Below, one piece after another: positions 52,818-60,023 of a stretch of DNA of 64,000 nt. This stretch comes from Nostoc linckia NIES-25. GTDB lineage: Bacteria; Cyanobacteriota; Cyanobacteriia; Cyanobacteriales; Nostocaceae. The notes under the pieces are model-generated. The model saw only the letters and a list, made by a program, of their open reading frames with translations. It was not told the DNA's origin and searched no databases. Position 1 is the stretch's first letter. Each line of letters starts with the position of its first letter. Made by a program: the position numbers and the translations under genes. Where the stretch lies: assembly GCF_002368035.1 (NCBI RefSeq), contig NZ_AP018222.1, forward strand, positions 5,850,738-5,914,737, given 5' to 3'.

Positions 52818-53072
52818 ATGACTAATACCCAACCGACCGCTAAAACCAAAGACCCAACCCAAGAGCGGCTCAAGAAGCTAGAAAACACAGTTAACGCTTT
52901 ACACCATCACCTTTTATCCACCCTGGAGCTAACTTACATTTTGGCAGCGGAGCTAGCAGTGTCTAAAGGGTGCCAACAGTCGGAGGATGCCACCTGTACC
53001 AAAATCCTCGCCGAATACAACACCCTCAAGGGACTAAATCCAATTCCCCAGAGTTTTCACAATCGGAAATAG
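52818..53072 (+). CDS. Small helical protein of the element
   Basis: This is an 84-residue protein with a Thr/Lys-rich start, a coiled-coil-like helix (QERLKKLENTVNALHHHLLS, about 15-35), a hydrophobic amphipathic helix (LELTYILAAELAVSKG), and two Cys near the end. The ATG lies in a run of AATGACTAA repeats. It belongs to the chain of small rightward genes before the primase. Family unknown. Confidence 0.52.
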   Translation: MTNTQPTAKTKDPTQERLKKLENTVNALHHHLLSTLELTYILAAELAVSKGCQQSEDATCTKILAEYNTLKGLNPIPQSFHNRK

Positions 53073-53085
53073 TGGACGGTTTCTT

Positions 53086-53352
53086 ATGCATTCACCAGAT
53101 TCACCAGAATTTGAAGAACTCATCAAACAAACCGACGCCCAAATGGAGCGGCTGGGCTGGACAAAAGAACAAGGTCGGGCGCTTTTGGTGAAGTTTTACA
53201 ACAAGCGAGGGCGAGGGCTGCTCACCTACGAGGAACTGGACAACTTTCTTTTGTACCTCCAGCTTTCCGCCCCTGACGAATACCCCATGCCCGATGCCCC
53301 ACACCCAACACCCAAAGTTCAACGAAAACATGACACCAGAAGAAGAAATTAG
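53086..53352 (+). CDS. Small protein with WTKEQGR motif
   Basis: This is an 88-residue protein. Its core MERLGWTKEQGRALLVKFYN and LLTYEELDNFLLYLQ resemble a short helical module that I recall as recurring in cyanobacterial plasmid-borne proteins; its role is unknown. The C-terminal 25 residues (Pro/His-rich, then basic) overlap the next gene. The start ATG at 53086 follows the previous stop by 13 bp. Confidence 0.55.
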   Translation: MHSPDSPEFEELIKQTDAQMERLGWTKEQGRALLVKFYNKRGRGLLTYEELDNFLLYLQLSAPDEYPMPDAPHPTPKVQRKHDTRRRN

Positions 53353-53608
53353 AGCGGCGATTATCGTCACCCCAGACATGATTCAGTTCGTATCCGCCGA
53401 AATGAATCATGCATCCGCGCAAGCCGGCTTGCAGCTACACAATTTTGTGGACTTTGTTCAGTCACTAGACCCCAGGCTGGAGAGATACGAGGCAACATTG
53501 CTAACCGCGGCCTTTTTAGAAAACCTGCCCGGTCTTTGCCAAGACAGCCCCGAAGTCATCAGATCCCTGAAACATAACGCCGAATTTTTGATAGGAAAGC
53601 GGCAATGA
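53330..53608 (+). CDS. Small helical protein of the element
   Basis: This is a 92-residue protein from the ATG at 53330 (MTPEEEIRAAIIV). An upstream ATG at 53294 would add 12 Pro/His-rich residues and lengthen the overlap with the preceding gene. It is predicted to be all helix and acidic (AQAGLQLHNFVDFVQSLDPR). It overlaps the next gene by four bases (ATGA). Function is unknown. Confidence 0.55.
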   Translation: MTPEEEIRAAIIVTPDMIQFVSAEMNHASAQAGLQLHNFVDFVQSLDPRLERYEATLLTAAFLENLPGLCQDSPEVIRSLKHNAEFLIGKRQ

Positions 53609-53889
53609 CAAAATTCGAGGTTATTTTAGTACTTCTGCGCTTCTGGCTGTGGGCTGCAATGCACTCCCCGCACTTTGGTGAATTTCAAATATTGCTAGAT
53701 CCAGCACCAGTAACGCTGAGTATTGTCCACTTAGTTGATGACAGTGAATTACTGACAGTTCAACTTTCTGTAAACAAGCCAAGATTGTGGATTTACTATC
53801 CTTGGGGCGACTTTCTAGAATTCGTTCGCATTAAAAAAGATGCGGGCGAAAATATCGACCCCTGCATCTTTAGTAACATTCCATTCTAA
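53605..53889 (+). CDS. Small protein of the element
   Basis: This is a 94-residue protein. A hydrophobic, aromatic N-terminus (FEVILVLLRFWLWAAMHSPH, 3-22) is followed by a beta-rich stretch (VTLSIVHLVDDSELLTVQLS). The N-terminal segment may be a membrane anchor or a buried helix. It is coupled to the preceding gene by ATGA. No family is recognised. Confidence 0.55.
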   Translation: MTKFEVILVLLRFWLWAAMHSPHFGEFQILLDPAPVTLSIVHLVDDSELLTVQLSVNKPRLWIYYPWGDFLEFVRIKKDAGENIDPCIFSNIPF

Positions 53890-53918
53890 AACACTAGTAA
53901 ATAAAAACAGTAAAACCA

Positions 53919-54023
53919 ATGAAAATACAGATAAAAATGCGTGGTAAAAGCTCTAGCATTTCACTGCAAAATCATTTGAATTTAATCGGAATTGTACCAT
54001 CTTTCAAGGGAGGTGAGCAATAA
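53919..54023 (+). CDS. 34-residue leader ORF coupled to the primase gene
   Basis: An ATG at 53919 opens a frame of 34 codons (MKIQIKMRGKSSSISLQNHL and on) that ends at 54021-54023. Its TAA shares the A of the primase ATG (TAATG), and the primase ribosome binding site GGGAGGTGA lies inside it. This geometry suggests translational coupling. The peptide is basic and unlike any family known to me. It may be a control element rather than a functional protein. Confidence 0.45.
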   Translation: MKIQIKMRGKSSSISLQNHLNLIGIVPSFKGGEQ

Positions 54024-57000
54024 TGTTAAGCTCATTTACCCCAGGAATCCCAGATAAAAATCAAATCGACAGACAATTATCTGTCCTTGGTTACAAAAAA
54101 GGTGACACCGTTTATTTACGAGCCTTTTTACCTTCCAATCATCCGAATAAAGACAACGATAAAGGTAGAAAAAGCTCTTTCAATAACTCAACCGAACTAA
54201 CAAAAACTGTCGCCAAATGGCAGCAGCAAGGCTTAGGAATATATATCGTTGTTAACGGCGGCGGTCATACAGATAGCGAAGTTACATCATGTCGCGCCAT
54301 TTTCTACGAACACGATAATTTAGATAAAGAGCTACAAATCAATCTGTGGCAATCTTTAAAATTACCAACACCAACATTTCAAATAGATACAGGTGGTAAA
54401 TCAATCCACAGTTATTGGGTGCTTACAGAACCCGTACAATCCGATAAATGGCGGATTTTACAAACCGATTTATTAGACTACGCCGACGCCGATAGAAGCT
54501 TAAAAAATCCCTCTAGAGTAATGAGGTTAGCGGGATGCTTACATGCAAGCGGGATGCAATCAAAAATTATTTCTGATTCTGGAGAAACTTACACTTTTTC
54601 AGAATTAAGAAACATTATTCCGCGAACAATAGCAGCTACCACGACACCAACACCACCGCTACTTTTATTGGGTGACGACGTACCGCTTTACCAGTGCCTA
54701 TCCAAAGATGACCGAATACTAATTGACTCAGGACAAGCACAGGGTGGGCGGAACAGTGCCGGGGCGAAACTCGCTCGTAACTTGATAGGAACAGCAGCTA
54801 GATTAACCCATCTAGGGCACAAATACAGTGACGAGCCACGCCGCTTGTTTGATGATTTTTGTTCTCGCTGCTCTCCTCCAATAGATGCCAAGGAAGCTGA
54901 CTTGATTTGGCGTTCGGCTCAAAAAGATAACCCCACAGCCACACTTTCAGATGATGCCCTAGAGAACTGCATTAAAGCGTGGCAGCGACAACAAACGCCA
55001 TCAATTCATCACACAATATCCGCTCCTACAACCGCTACAAAATCATCCACCAATGACTTAATTAGCAAAATTCAAACATTAATTGACAAAGACTTACCAA
55101 AATTTAAATTAGAGGCATTATTGCCAGAAGTCGCAGAACAAACCGGTCGAAGTACTAATGATATTCGCCGAATTTACTACGCACTTCTCAAAGAACATCA
55201 AACTACCGAAGAAAGACAAGCAGCCTCTAAACAAATTCCTAAATTATTAGAGGCACAACAGACAAGAATAGATCCGTTTTCTATCTTTTGGGGTGACGGC
55301 GGGCAATTCGCCCATGCACTAACAAACGTGGCTAGTGCAATGCCGACTAGCGTCGAAAACCTGATCACCACCCTTATTCCTGCCCTTGGCAGTCGCATGG
55401 GCACAGCAGCCCGAATCATCATCAACCCAAATTCTGGCTACAATCAACCTGCAATTTATTGGTCGTGCATCGTTGCCCCAACCGGACGATTGAAAACTCC
55501 AGCTCAGGAAGTAATACTTTCGCCATTGATGCATTTAGAAGCTGAGGAATATAAATGGGCACAGGTTCTAAAAGAAGAGTACGAACAAGATTTAAAAAAT
55601 TACAAACACAACTCTGGTGATGTCGAACCACCGATAAAGCCACCACCACGCAAGCGTTTCATCGTCGGGGGCGCGACAACAGAAACCAGAATTAAGATCC
55701 ACACTGAAAACCCCAGAGGACTATTGAATTACCGCGACGAGTGGTCGTCATTTATAAATGGACGAAACAAGTACCGGAACGGCAAGGGAGACGATTTAGA
55801 ACTAGACCTGAGCGAATTTAATGGTAAAGCTATCTTCAAAGACACCGCCAGCGAAAACCTATTTTTAGAACGTTCTGCCATTAGTCGAACCGGCAACACT
55901 CAGCCAGAAACCCTACAAAAATTTCTCGCTAAAGATGATTTTGCGGACGACAAAGGAGAATTTTCTCGGTGGCTGTTCTGTTTGGTTCCCGGCGAGATTG
56001 CTTACATTGATTTGTTCAAGGATCGCGACAATGCCGGAGAACTCCTAGATTCCATGCTCGTCGGCTTGTACCGTAGAGTTGACAAACTTCCCCAACAAGA
56101 CTATTTCCTCACCGATGACGCTAAAAGGATATTTCAGACATACCATAGCGCCCTGACCGATGCTGAAATTGAAGAAAATCACCCAGGACTGCGGGCTACT
56201 TACCCCAAACTTAAAAGCTATCTAGCGAGGCTGGCACTGTGGCTGCACATCGTCAACGCTGCTTTAGCTGATACAGAACCAGACTTTATGATTAGCGGAC
56301 AAACCATGCAAGTCGCCCGTGAATTGACTTCCTTTTATCTGGCACAAGCCCAAATTCTATACAAAGGCAACAATGCTGGGATAACCGGTAACCTGCTCAA
56401 GATTAAGGAATATATCGATAAACGAGATGGTGTGACGCCCAGAGAAATTAGGTCTGGTGTGTTCTCTTTGCGACAAACTCCGGCGTCTGAAGTCCTTGCT
56501 GGCTGTATGTGCTTAAAAGAACAAGGCTTAGTGCTTTTTGATGGCAAAAAATTCTATTCTTGTGCAAAAAACATCATCACTTCTCCTAAAAACGTTGCCA
56601 CACAAGGCTTTGAAGGTGATGATCCGAGATCATCAAAGATCATCACTTCTTTTAACCTGCAAATGAAAAACCTTGCTCTGAGCGATGTTGAAGGTGATGA
56701 TCCGAGATCATCACTGGATCATCACCGGATCATCACTTCATCATCAGTCGGAGTTGACACCCATAAAATTAGTAAGTCAAACCCGAATCCAAATAAAAAT
56801 GATGATGTTGATGATCGATTGATGATCCAAGATCATCAAAAAGATCATCACCCTCAAATGCAGCCAGGGCAAGATTTACAGTTTTTTGCTGCTGACGAAG
56901 TGATGATCCGAGATCATCACTCTCAAACGCAGTCAGAACAAGAGTTACAGCATTCTGTTGATGATTTTGATGATCGAACTTCAAAAATAGATAATTCAGA

Positions 57001-57466
57001 ATGTCACAATTTCGACATTGCCTTACGCAAGCCTGTTGAGGTCGTCGAAAATGGCGATCGCACTTTGGTGACGGTGGAGGGGAAATTAGGTAAAAGCACG
57101 GCGACAATTGCAGTAAAAAGACGCTTGAAACGATACATAGAAGTTGCAGCGAATTACGTGTTCGCTGATGGCACCACAGATTCCGAGCAGTTCCATCCGG
57201 CGGATTTGACAGAAGCAGTGGCGATCGCCAAACTGCAAATTACTAGTTGGGAGTCGGCCCGGCTGCCGAACGATTCTCCAGCCAGCTATCGAGTCAGACA
57301 GTTTGGAGACGAAGGTTTTATCTGGATTGAGGGTTGCGAACTGACGGAAATTCCCAAACCCCCGTTTACGACTTGGTACGTTTTCAGAACCCCCGCCGGA
57401 GATTCGCTAAGAGTTTGCGGAGCTGATGATTTTGAACTTATGCAGGTAAAGGGAAGCGTGGAATAG
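54023..57466 (+). CDS. Replication protein: primase-like domain plus DUF3987
   Basis: This is a 1147-residue protein. The N-terminal domain (about 20-180) resembles archaeo-eukaryotic-type primases of the RepB group: the acidic pair in CRAIFYEHDN (about residues 92-101), His in GGKSIHSYWVL, and PSRVMRLAGC. A helical linker follows, then a DUF3987-type domain (about 410-800), which is a P-loop-like helicase companion in mobile elements. Residues about 860-990 are Asp/His-rich and encoded by repeated DNA palindromes. The C-terminal 150 residues form a separate domain. GGGAGGTGA is an excellent ribosome site. It is the likely initiator of autonomous replication of the element. Confidence 0.78.
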   Translation: MLSSFTPGIPDKNQIDRQLSVLGYKKGDTVYLRAFLPSNHPNKDNDKGRKSSFNNSTELTKTVAKWQQQGLGIYIVVNGGGHTDSEVTSCRAIFYEHDNLDKELQINLWQSLKLPTPTFQIDTGGKSIHSYWVLTEPVQSDKWRILQTDLLDYADADRSLKNPSRVMRLAGCLHASGMQSKIISDSGETYTFSELRNIIPRTIAATTTPTPPLLLLGDDVPLYQCLSKDDRILIDSGQAQGGRNSAGAKLARNLIGTAARLTHLGHKYSDEPRRLFDDFCSRCSPPIDAKEADLIWRSAQKDNPTATLSDDALENCIKAWQRQQTPSIHHTISAPTTATKSSTNDLISKIQTLIDKDLPKFKLEALLPEVAEQTGRSTNDIRRIYYALLKEHQTTEERQAASKQIPKLLEAQQTRIDPFSIFWGDGGQFAHALTNVASAMPTSVENLITTLIPALGSRMGTAARIIINPNSGYNQPAIYWSCIVAPTGRLKTPAQEVILSPLMHLEAEEYKWAQVLKEEYEQDLKNYKHNSGDVEPPIKPPPRKRFIVGGATTETRIKIHTENPRGLLNYRDEWSSFINGRNKYRNGKGDDLELDLSEFNGKAIFKDTASENLFLERSAISRTGNTQPETLQKFLAKDDFADDKGEFSRWLFCLVPGEIAYIDLFKDRDNAGELLDSMLVGLYRRVDKLPQQDYFLTDDAKRIFQTYHSALTDAEIEENHPGLRATYPKLKSYLARLALWLHIVNAALADTEPDFMISGQTMQVARELTSFYLAQAQILYKGNNAGITGNLLKIKEYIDKRDGVTPREIRSGVFSLRQTPASEVLAGCMCLKEQGLVLFDGKKFYSCAKNIITSPKNVATQGFEGDDPRSSKIITSFNLQMKNLALSDVEGDDPRSSLDHHRIITSSSVGVDTHKISKSNPNPNKNDDVDDRLMIQDHQKDHHPQMQPGQDLQFFAADEVMIRDHHSQTQSEQELQHSVDDFDDRTSKIDNSECHNFDIALRKPVEVVENGDRTLVTVEGKLGKSTATIAVKRRLKRYIEVAANYVFADGTTDSEQFHPADLTEAVAIAKLQITSWESARLPNDSPASYRVRQFGDEGFIWIEGCELTEIPKPPFTTWYVFRTPAGDSLRVCGADDFELMQVKGSVE
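56618..56975. repeat. Palindromic iteron cluster inside the primase gene
   Basis: The 17-bp palindrome GATGATCCGAGATCATC occurs at 56618, 56696 and 56902, and a variant (CAA centre) at 56821. Half-sites GATCATC or GATGATC lie at 56638, 56717, 56728, 56810, 56843 and 56969. The first two full copies are read as DDPRSS, the last two in another frame as MIQDHQ or MIRDHH. The DNA and not the peptide is therefore conserved, as for protein-binding sites of an origin or a centromere. Confidence 0.85.
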
Positions 57467-57470
57467 AAAT

Positions 57471-58655
57471 ATGAGTGGCGAAGACAAATGGATTAGCGTC
57501 GATAAACGCTCGAATAAACTGGTAATTCGCTTTTGGGTTAAAGGCAGGCAATTTTTTATTGCTACGGGACTAGTTGACACCCCCAAAAACCGCTCTAGAG
57601 TGCAGATTAAGCGAGATTTGATAGCAGATGATATCGCCTTAGAAAGATTCGACCCAACGCTTGGTAGCTATCAATTCGACCCGACTCGCAATAGCTCAAT
57701 AAAAACCCCTAATTCCATCTGCGACCACGATCTAGCAGAACTTTGGCAGCGGTTTACTGAATTTAAAAAAGCTCTGCTCGAACCAACTACAATTCTCAGC
57801 AGCTACCGGACTGTAGCCAGATACATTGCGAGGCTGCCAACCAAATCCTTAGCCGATGCCCCGAAAATTAGAGATTGGCTCCTAAAAAACAGCACCCACG
57901 GCATGACATGGGAGATGCTGTGGCGATTTAGCGAGTGTTGCAACTGGGCTATGGACTCCGGACTGATTACCCATAACCCGTTTGAAAAGCTCAAAATCAA
58001 AAAGCCCAAAAAAACTTCTCTTGATGTTGACCACCGCGCCTACACTTTAGAGCAGCGCGACCAAATCATAGAAGCTTTTGAAACCCACCGGGTACACGCT
58101 CATTATGCCAATTTGGTGAAATTTTTATTTTGGACTGGTATGAGATTGGGCGAGGCCTTTGCCCTGACCTGGGGGGACGTGCAGGACAATTGCACCAGGA
58201 TCTCGATTACCAAATCTTGTAACCTCTACCGAATTAAAAAAGGCACCAAAAACGGCAAGCGCCGAGTTTTTCCCACCGTGCCAGGATCTAAACTTCAAAA
58301 ATTACTAATTTCCATGCGCCCCAGTCCTGGGGAGTACAACCCGAATGAATTGGTTTTTCGCTCAAAACTAGGCTGCCCCGTCAATACAGACATCGTGCAA
58401 AATTTTTGGAATGGGGTGTCGTCCAAGTGCGGCGATCGCAAATATTTTTACCCCGGTGTGGTGCGGGAATTAGAGGCACTGGGCAAGCTCCCCTACCTCA
58501 AACCCTACGCCACCCGGCATACATTCGCCACCTGGGCCATTGCCTCAGGGGTAACGCCAGATCGGGTGGCGCTGTGGATTGGGGATGAAGTTTCAACTGT
58601 GTTGCGGTGTTACTGTCACCCAAACGTAGTAGATTCAGAATGTCCCGATTTTTGA
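57471..58655 (+). CDS. Tyrosine site-specific recombinase (integrase) with variant catalytic set
   Basis: This is a 394-residue integrase. An N-terminal arm-binding domain (about 5-65, LVIRFWVKGRQFFIATGL, DUF3596-like) precedes a core-binding domain (about 85-180) and the catalytic domain. Visible catalytic residues are R225 in TGMRLGE, R349 and the nucleophile Y381 in LRCYCHP. Two His are replaced: the HxxR position reads Y346-A-T-R349, and the GH position reads G371-D372. It should recombine the 19-bp att repeats. It lies just inside the right end, facing outward. The Tyr for His change is also what I recall for the developmental recombinases XisA and XisC. Confidence 0.9.
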   Translation: MSGEDKWISVDKRSNKLVIRFWVKGRQFFIATGLVDTPKNRSRVQIKRDLIADDIALERFDPTLGSYQFDPTRNSSIKTPNSICDHDLAELWQRFTEFKKALLEPTTILSSYRTVARYIARLPTKSLADAPKIRDWLLKNSTHGMTWEMLWRFSECCNWAMDSGLITHNPFEKLKIKKPKKTSLDVDHRAYTLEQRDQIIEAFETHRVHAHYANLVKFLFWTGMRLGEAFALTWGDVQDNCTRISITKSCNLYRIKKGTKNGKRRVFPTVPGSKLQKLLISMRPSPGEYNPNELVFRSKLGCPVNTDIVQNFWNGVSSKCGDRKYFYPGVVRELEALGKLPYLKPYATRHTFATWAIASGVTPDRVALWIGDEVSTVLRCYCHPNVVDSECPDF

Positions 58656-58657
58656 TC

Positions 58658-58668
58658 TGCTACTTGAT
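58658..58668. promoter_or_regulatory. Candidate recombinase arm site at right end
   Basis: TGCTACTTGAT is the exact inverse of ATCAAGTAGCA at 36430-36440. It starts three bases after the integrase stop codon and 55 bp inside the right core repeat, matching the spacing of the left site. Confidence 0.4.
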
Positions 58669-58712
58669 TGCTGCTAGCCAATTGCAACTGAAAACCCTTG
58701 TTTTTCAAGGAT

Positions 58713-59894
58713 TTACCCTTGTTGCCAATATTTATAAGCTGCGTAAGCCATAGTCACAACCCCAGTGATAATGGCAGATTCATTAACTTCAAATTGGGGA
58801 TGGTGTAATGGGTGGTTAACGATTCTTTCTTTGTAGCCTACACCCAAGCGAAACATTGAGCCAGGGACGCGTTCTAAATATATAGAAAAATCTTCGGCAC
58901 CAAGGGACGGTTCGGGTAAGACTTGAACGCGATCGCTACTCCAAGCTTCTTCTGCGGCTGATTGTAGCAATTGTGTCAAACCATAATCATTTTGAACGCT
59001 AGGTACGCCCTGACGATAATTAACTTGATAGCTTGCCCCATAAGCACGGCAGACGCTAGCTACAATATTTTCGATCCAATTTGGCAAATGGGCGCGGGTT
59101 TCAGGATGAAGCGATCGCACCGTTCCCAATAACTGTACTTTATCAGCAATCACATTGGCCGCTCTGCCGCCGTTAATCTTACCAATGCTCAACACCACAG
59201 GACGCAAGGGATTCTGCGTGCGGCTGATGGCTTGTTGCAATCCAGTAATCACTTGAGCCGCCACCCAAATGGCATCAATCGCCTCATGGGGACGCGCCCC
59301 ATGTCCAGATTCGCCAATAATCAAAATTTCTAAATCGTCAGCAGCAGCGGTTAACGCCCCATAACGCACCCCAATGGAACCTGCGGGTATAGAAGGAAAA
59401 ACATGAACTCCTAATATAGCTGAGACGTTTTCCATCGCCCCATCTTTGACCATCCAGCTCGCCCCTTGGGCAATTTCCTCGGCTGACTGAAATAAAAACC
59501 GCACCTGACCACCTAATTCTTCTGCTATTTGGGCAAGTATCATTGCCGTTCCCAATCCCACCGTAGTGTGGACATCATGACCGCAGGCGTGCATCACCCC
59601 AGGCGCACGAGAGGCATATTCCAAATTAGTGGCCTCTTGAATTGGCAAAGCGTCCATGTCGGTGCGAATTGCCAATAAACGCTCATTTTGACTAGTGTTT
59701 TGCAGTTCGCCGATAACGCCTGTTTTACCGACCCCTTCTTGGACGTGCAAACCACTAGAAGACAAAACACCAGCTACAAAAGCAGCTGTTTGGTATTCCT
59801 GACCGCTGAGTTCGGGGTGGGAGTGAATGTGGCGGCGAATTTCAATTAAGCGAGGTGCTAGTTTTGCTGCTAAGTCTTTAATACGAGTAAGCAT
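58713..59894 (-). CDS. M20-family amidohydrolase (hippurate/IAA-amino-acid hydrolase type)
   Basis: This 393-residue metallopeptidase splits N-acyl amino acids or similar amides with two metal ions. The N-terminal RRHIHSHPELSGQE, metal-site MHACGHDVHTT, the general-base Glu in FLFQSAEEIAQGA, and GHGARPH are all intact. Length is normal for the family. The last ten or so codons overlap the attR core of the integrated element, and the final Q-G-stop come from element DNA; before integration the protein probably ended WQQNLDCKQ, as still encoded at 36338-36367. Enzyme activity should survive, since the tail lies after the catalytic core. Confidence 0.92.
   Translation of the reverse strand: MLTRIKDLAAKLAPRLIEIRRHIHSHPELSGQEYQTAAFVAGVLSSSGLHVQEGVGKTGVIGELQNTSQNERLLAIRTDMDALPIQEATNLEYASRAPGVMHACGHDVHTTVGLGTAMILAQIAEELGGQVRFLFQSAEEIAQGASWMVKDGAMENVSAILGVHVFPSIPAGSIGVRYGALTAAADDLEILIIGESGHGARPHEAIDAIWVAAQVITGLQQAISRTQNPLRPVVLSIGKINGGRAANVIADKVQLLGTVRSLHPETRAHLPNWIENIVASVCRAYGASYQVNYRQGVPSVQNDYGLTQLLQSAAEEAWSSDRVQVLPEPSLGAEDFSIYLERVPGSMFRLGVGYKERIVNHPLHHPQFEVNESAIITGVVTMAYAAYKYWQQG
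58723..58741. repeat. attR core inside the amidohydrolase 3' end
   Basis: This copy of TGCCAATATTTATAAGCTG encodes part of AAYKYWQQ in the M20 amidohydrolase. The next element-derived bases add Q-G and a TAA stop, so the gene stays open with an altered tail. Confidence 0.88.
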
Positions 59895-60023
59895 CGATAT
59901 AATTTATCTACAGGCTTGCTTCCATGATAAGAAACTGTTAACAAATAAAGCCAAAAATAAAAGTTTTTGGGAATTAGAAACTAGAAATCGTTTTCTAATA
60001 CCTAATACCCAACACGCAATACT

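Larger units (their letters stand above)
36363..58741. mobile_element. Integrated plasmid- or provirus-like element, about 22.4 kb
   Basis: A 19-bp direct repeat, TGCCAATATTTATAAGCTG, bounds this block at 36363-36381 and 58723-58741. The right copy overlaps the 3' end of the M20 amidohydrolase gene. The left copy is followed leftward by a second in-frame 3' end for that gene. A tyrosine recombinase gene sits just inside the right end, as is usual for integrating elements. The contents are a primase/DUF3987 replication protein, an XRE regulator, ParM/ParR-like partition proteins, an FtsK/HerA-like ATPase, membrane proteins and an operon of structure-like proteins. None is housekeeping. I recognised no relaxase, terminase, portal or capsid protein, so plasmid, satellite and provirus remain open. 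Confidence 0.88.

Noticed and set aside
36382..58722. Standard tailed prophage
   Set aside because: No terminase, portal, major capsid, protease, sheath or baseplate protein is recognisable, although some proteins look virion-like.
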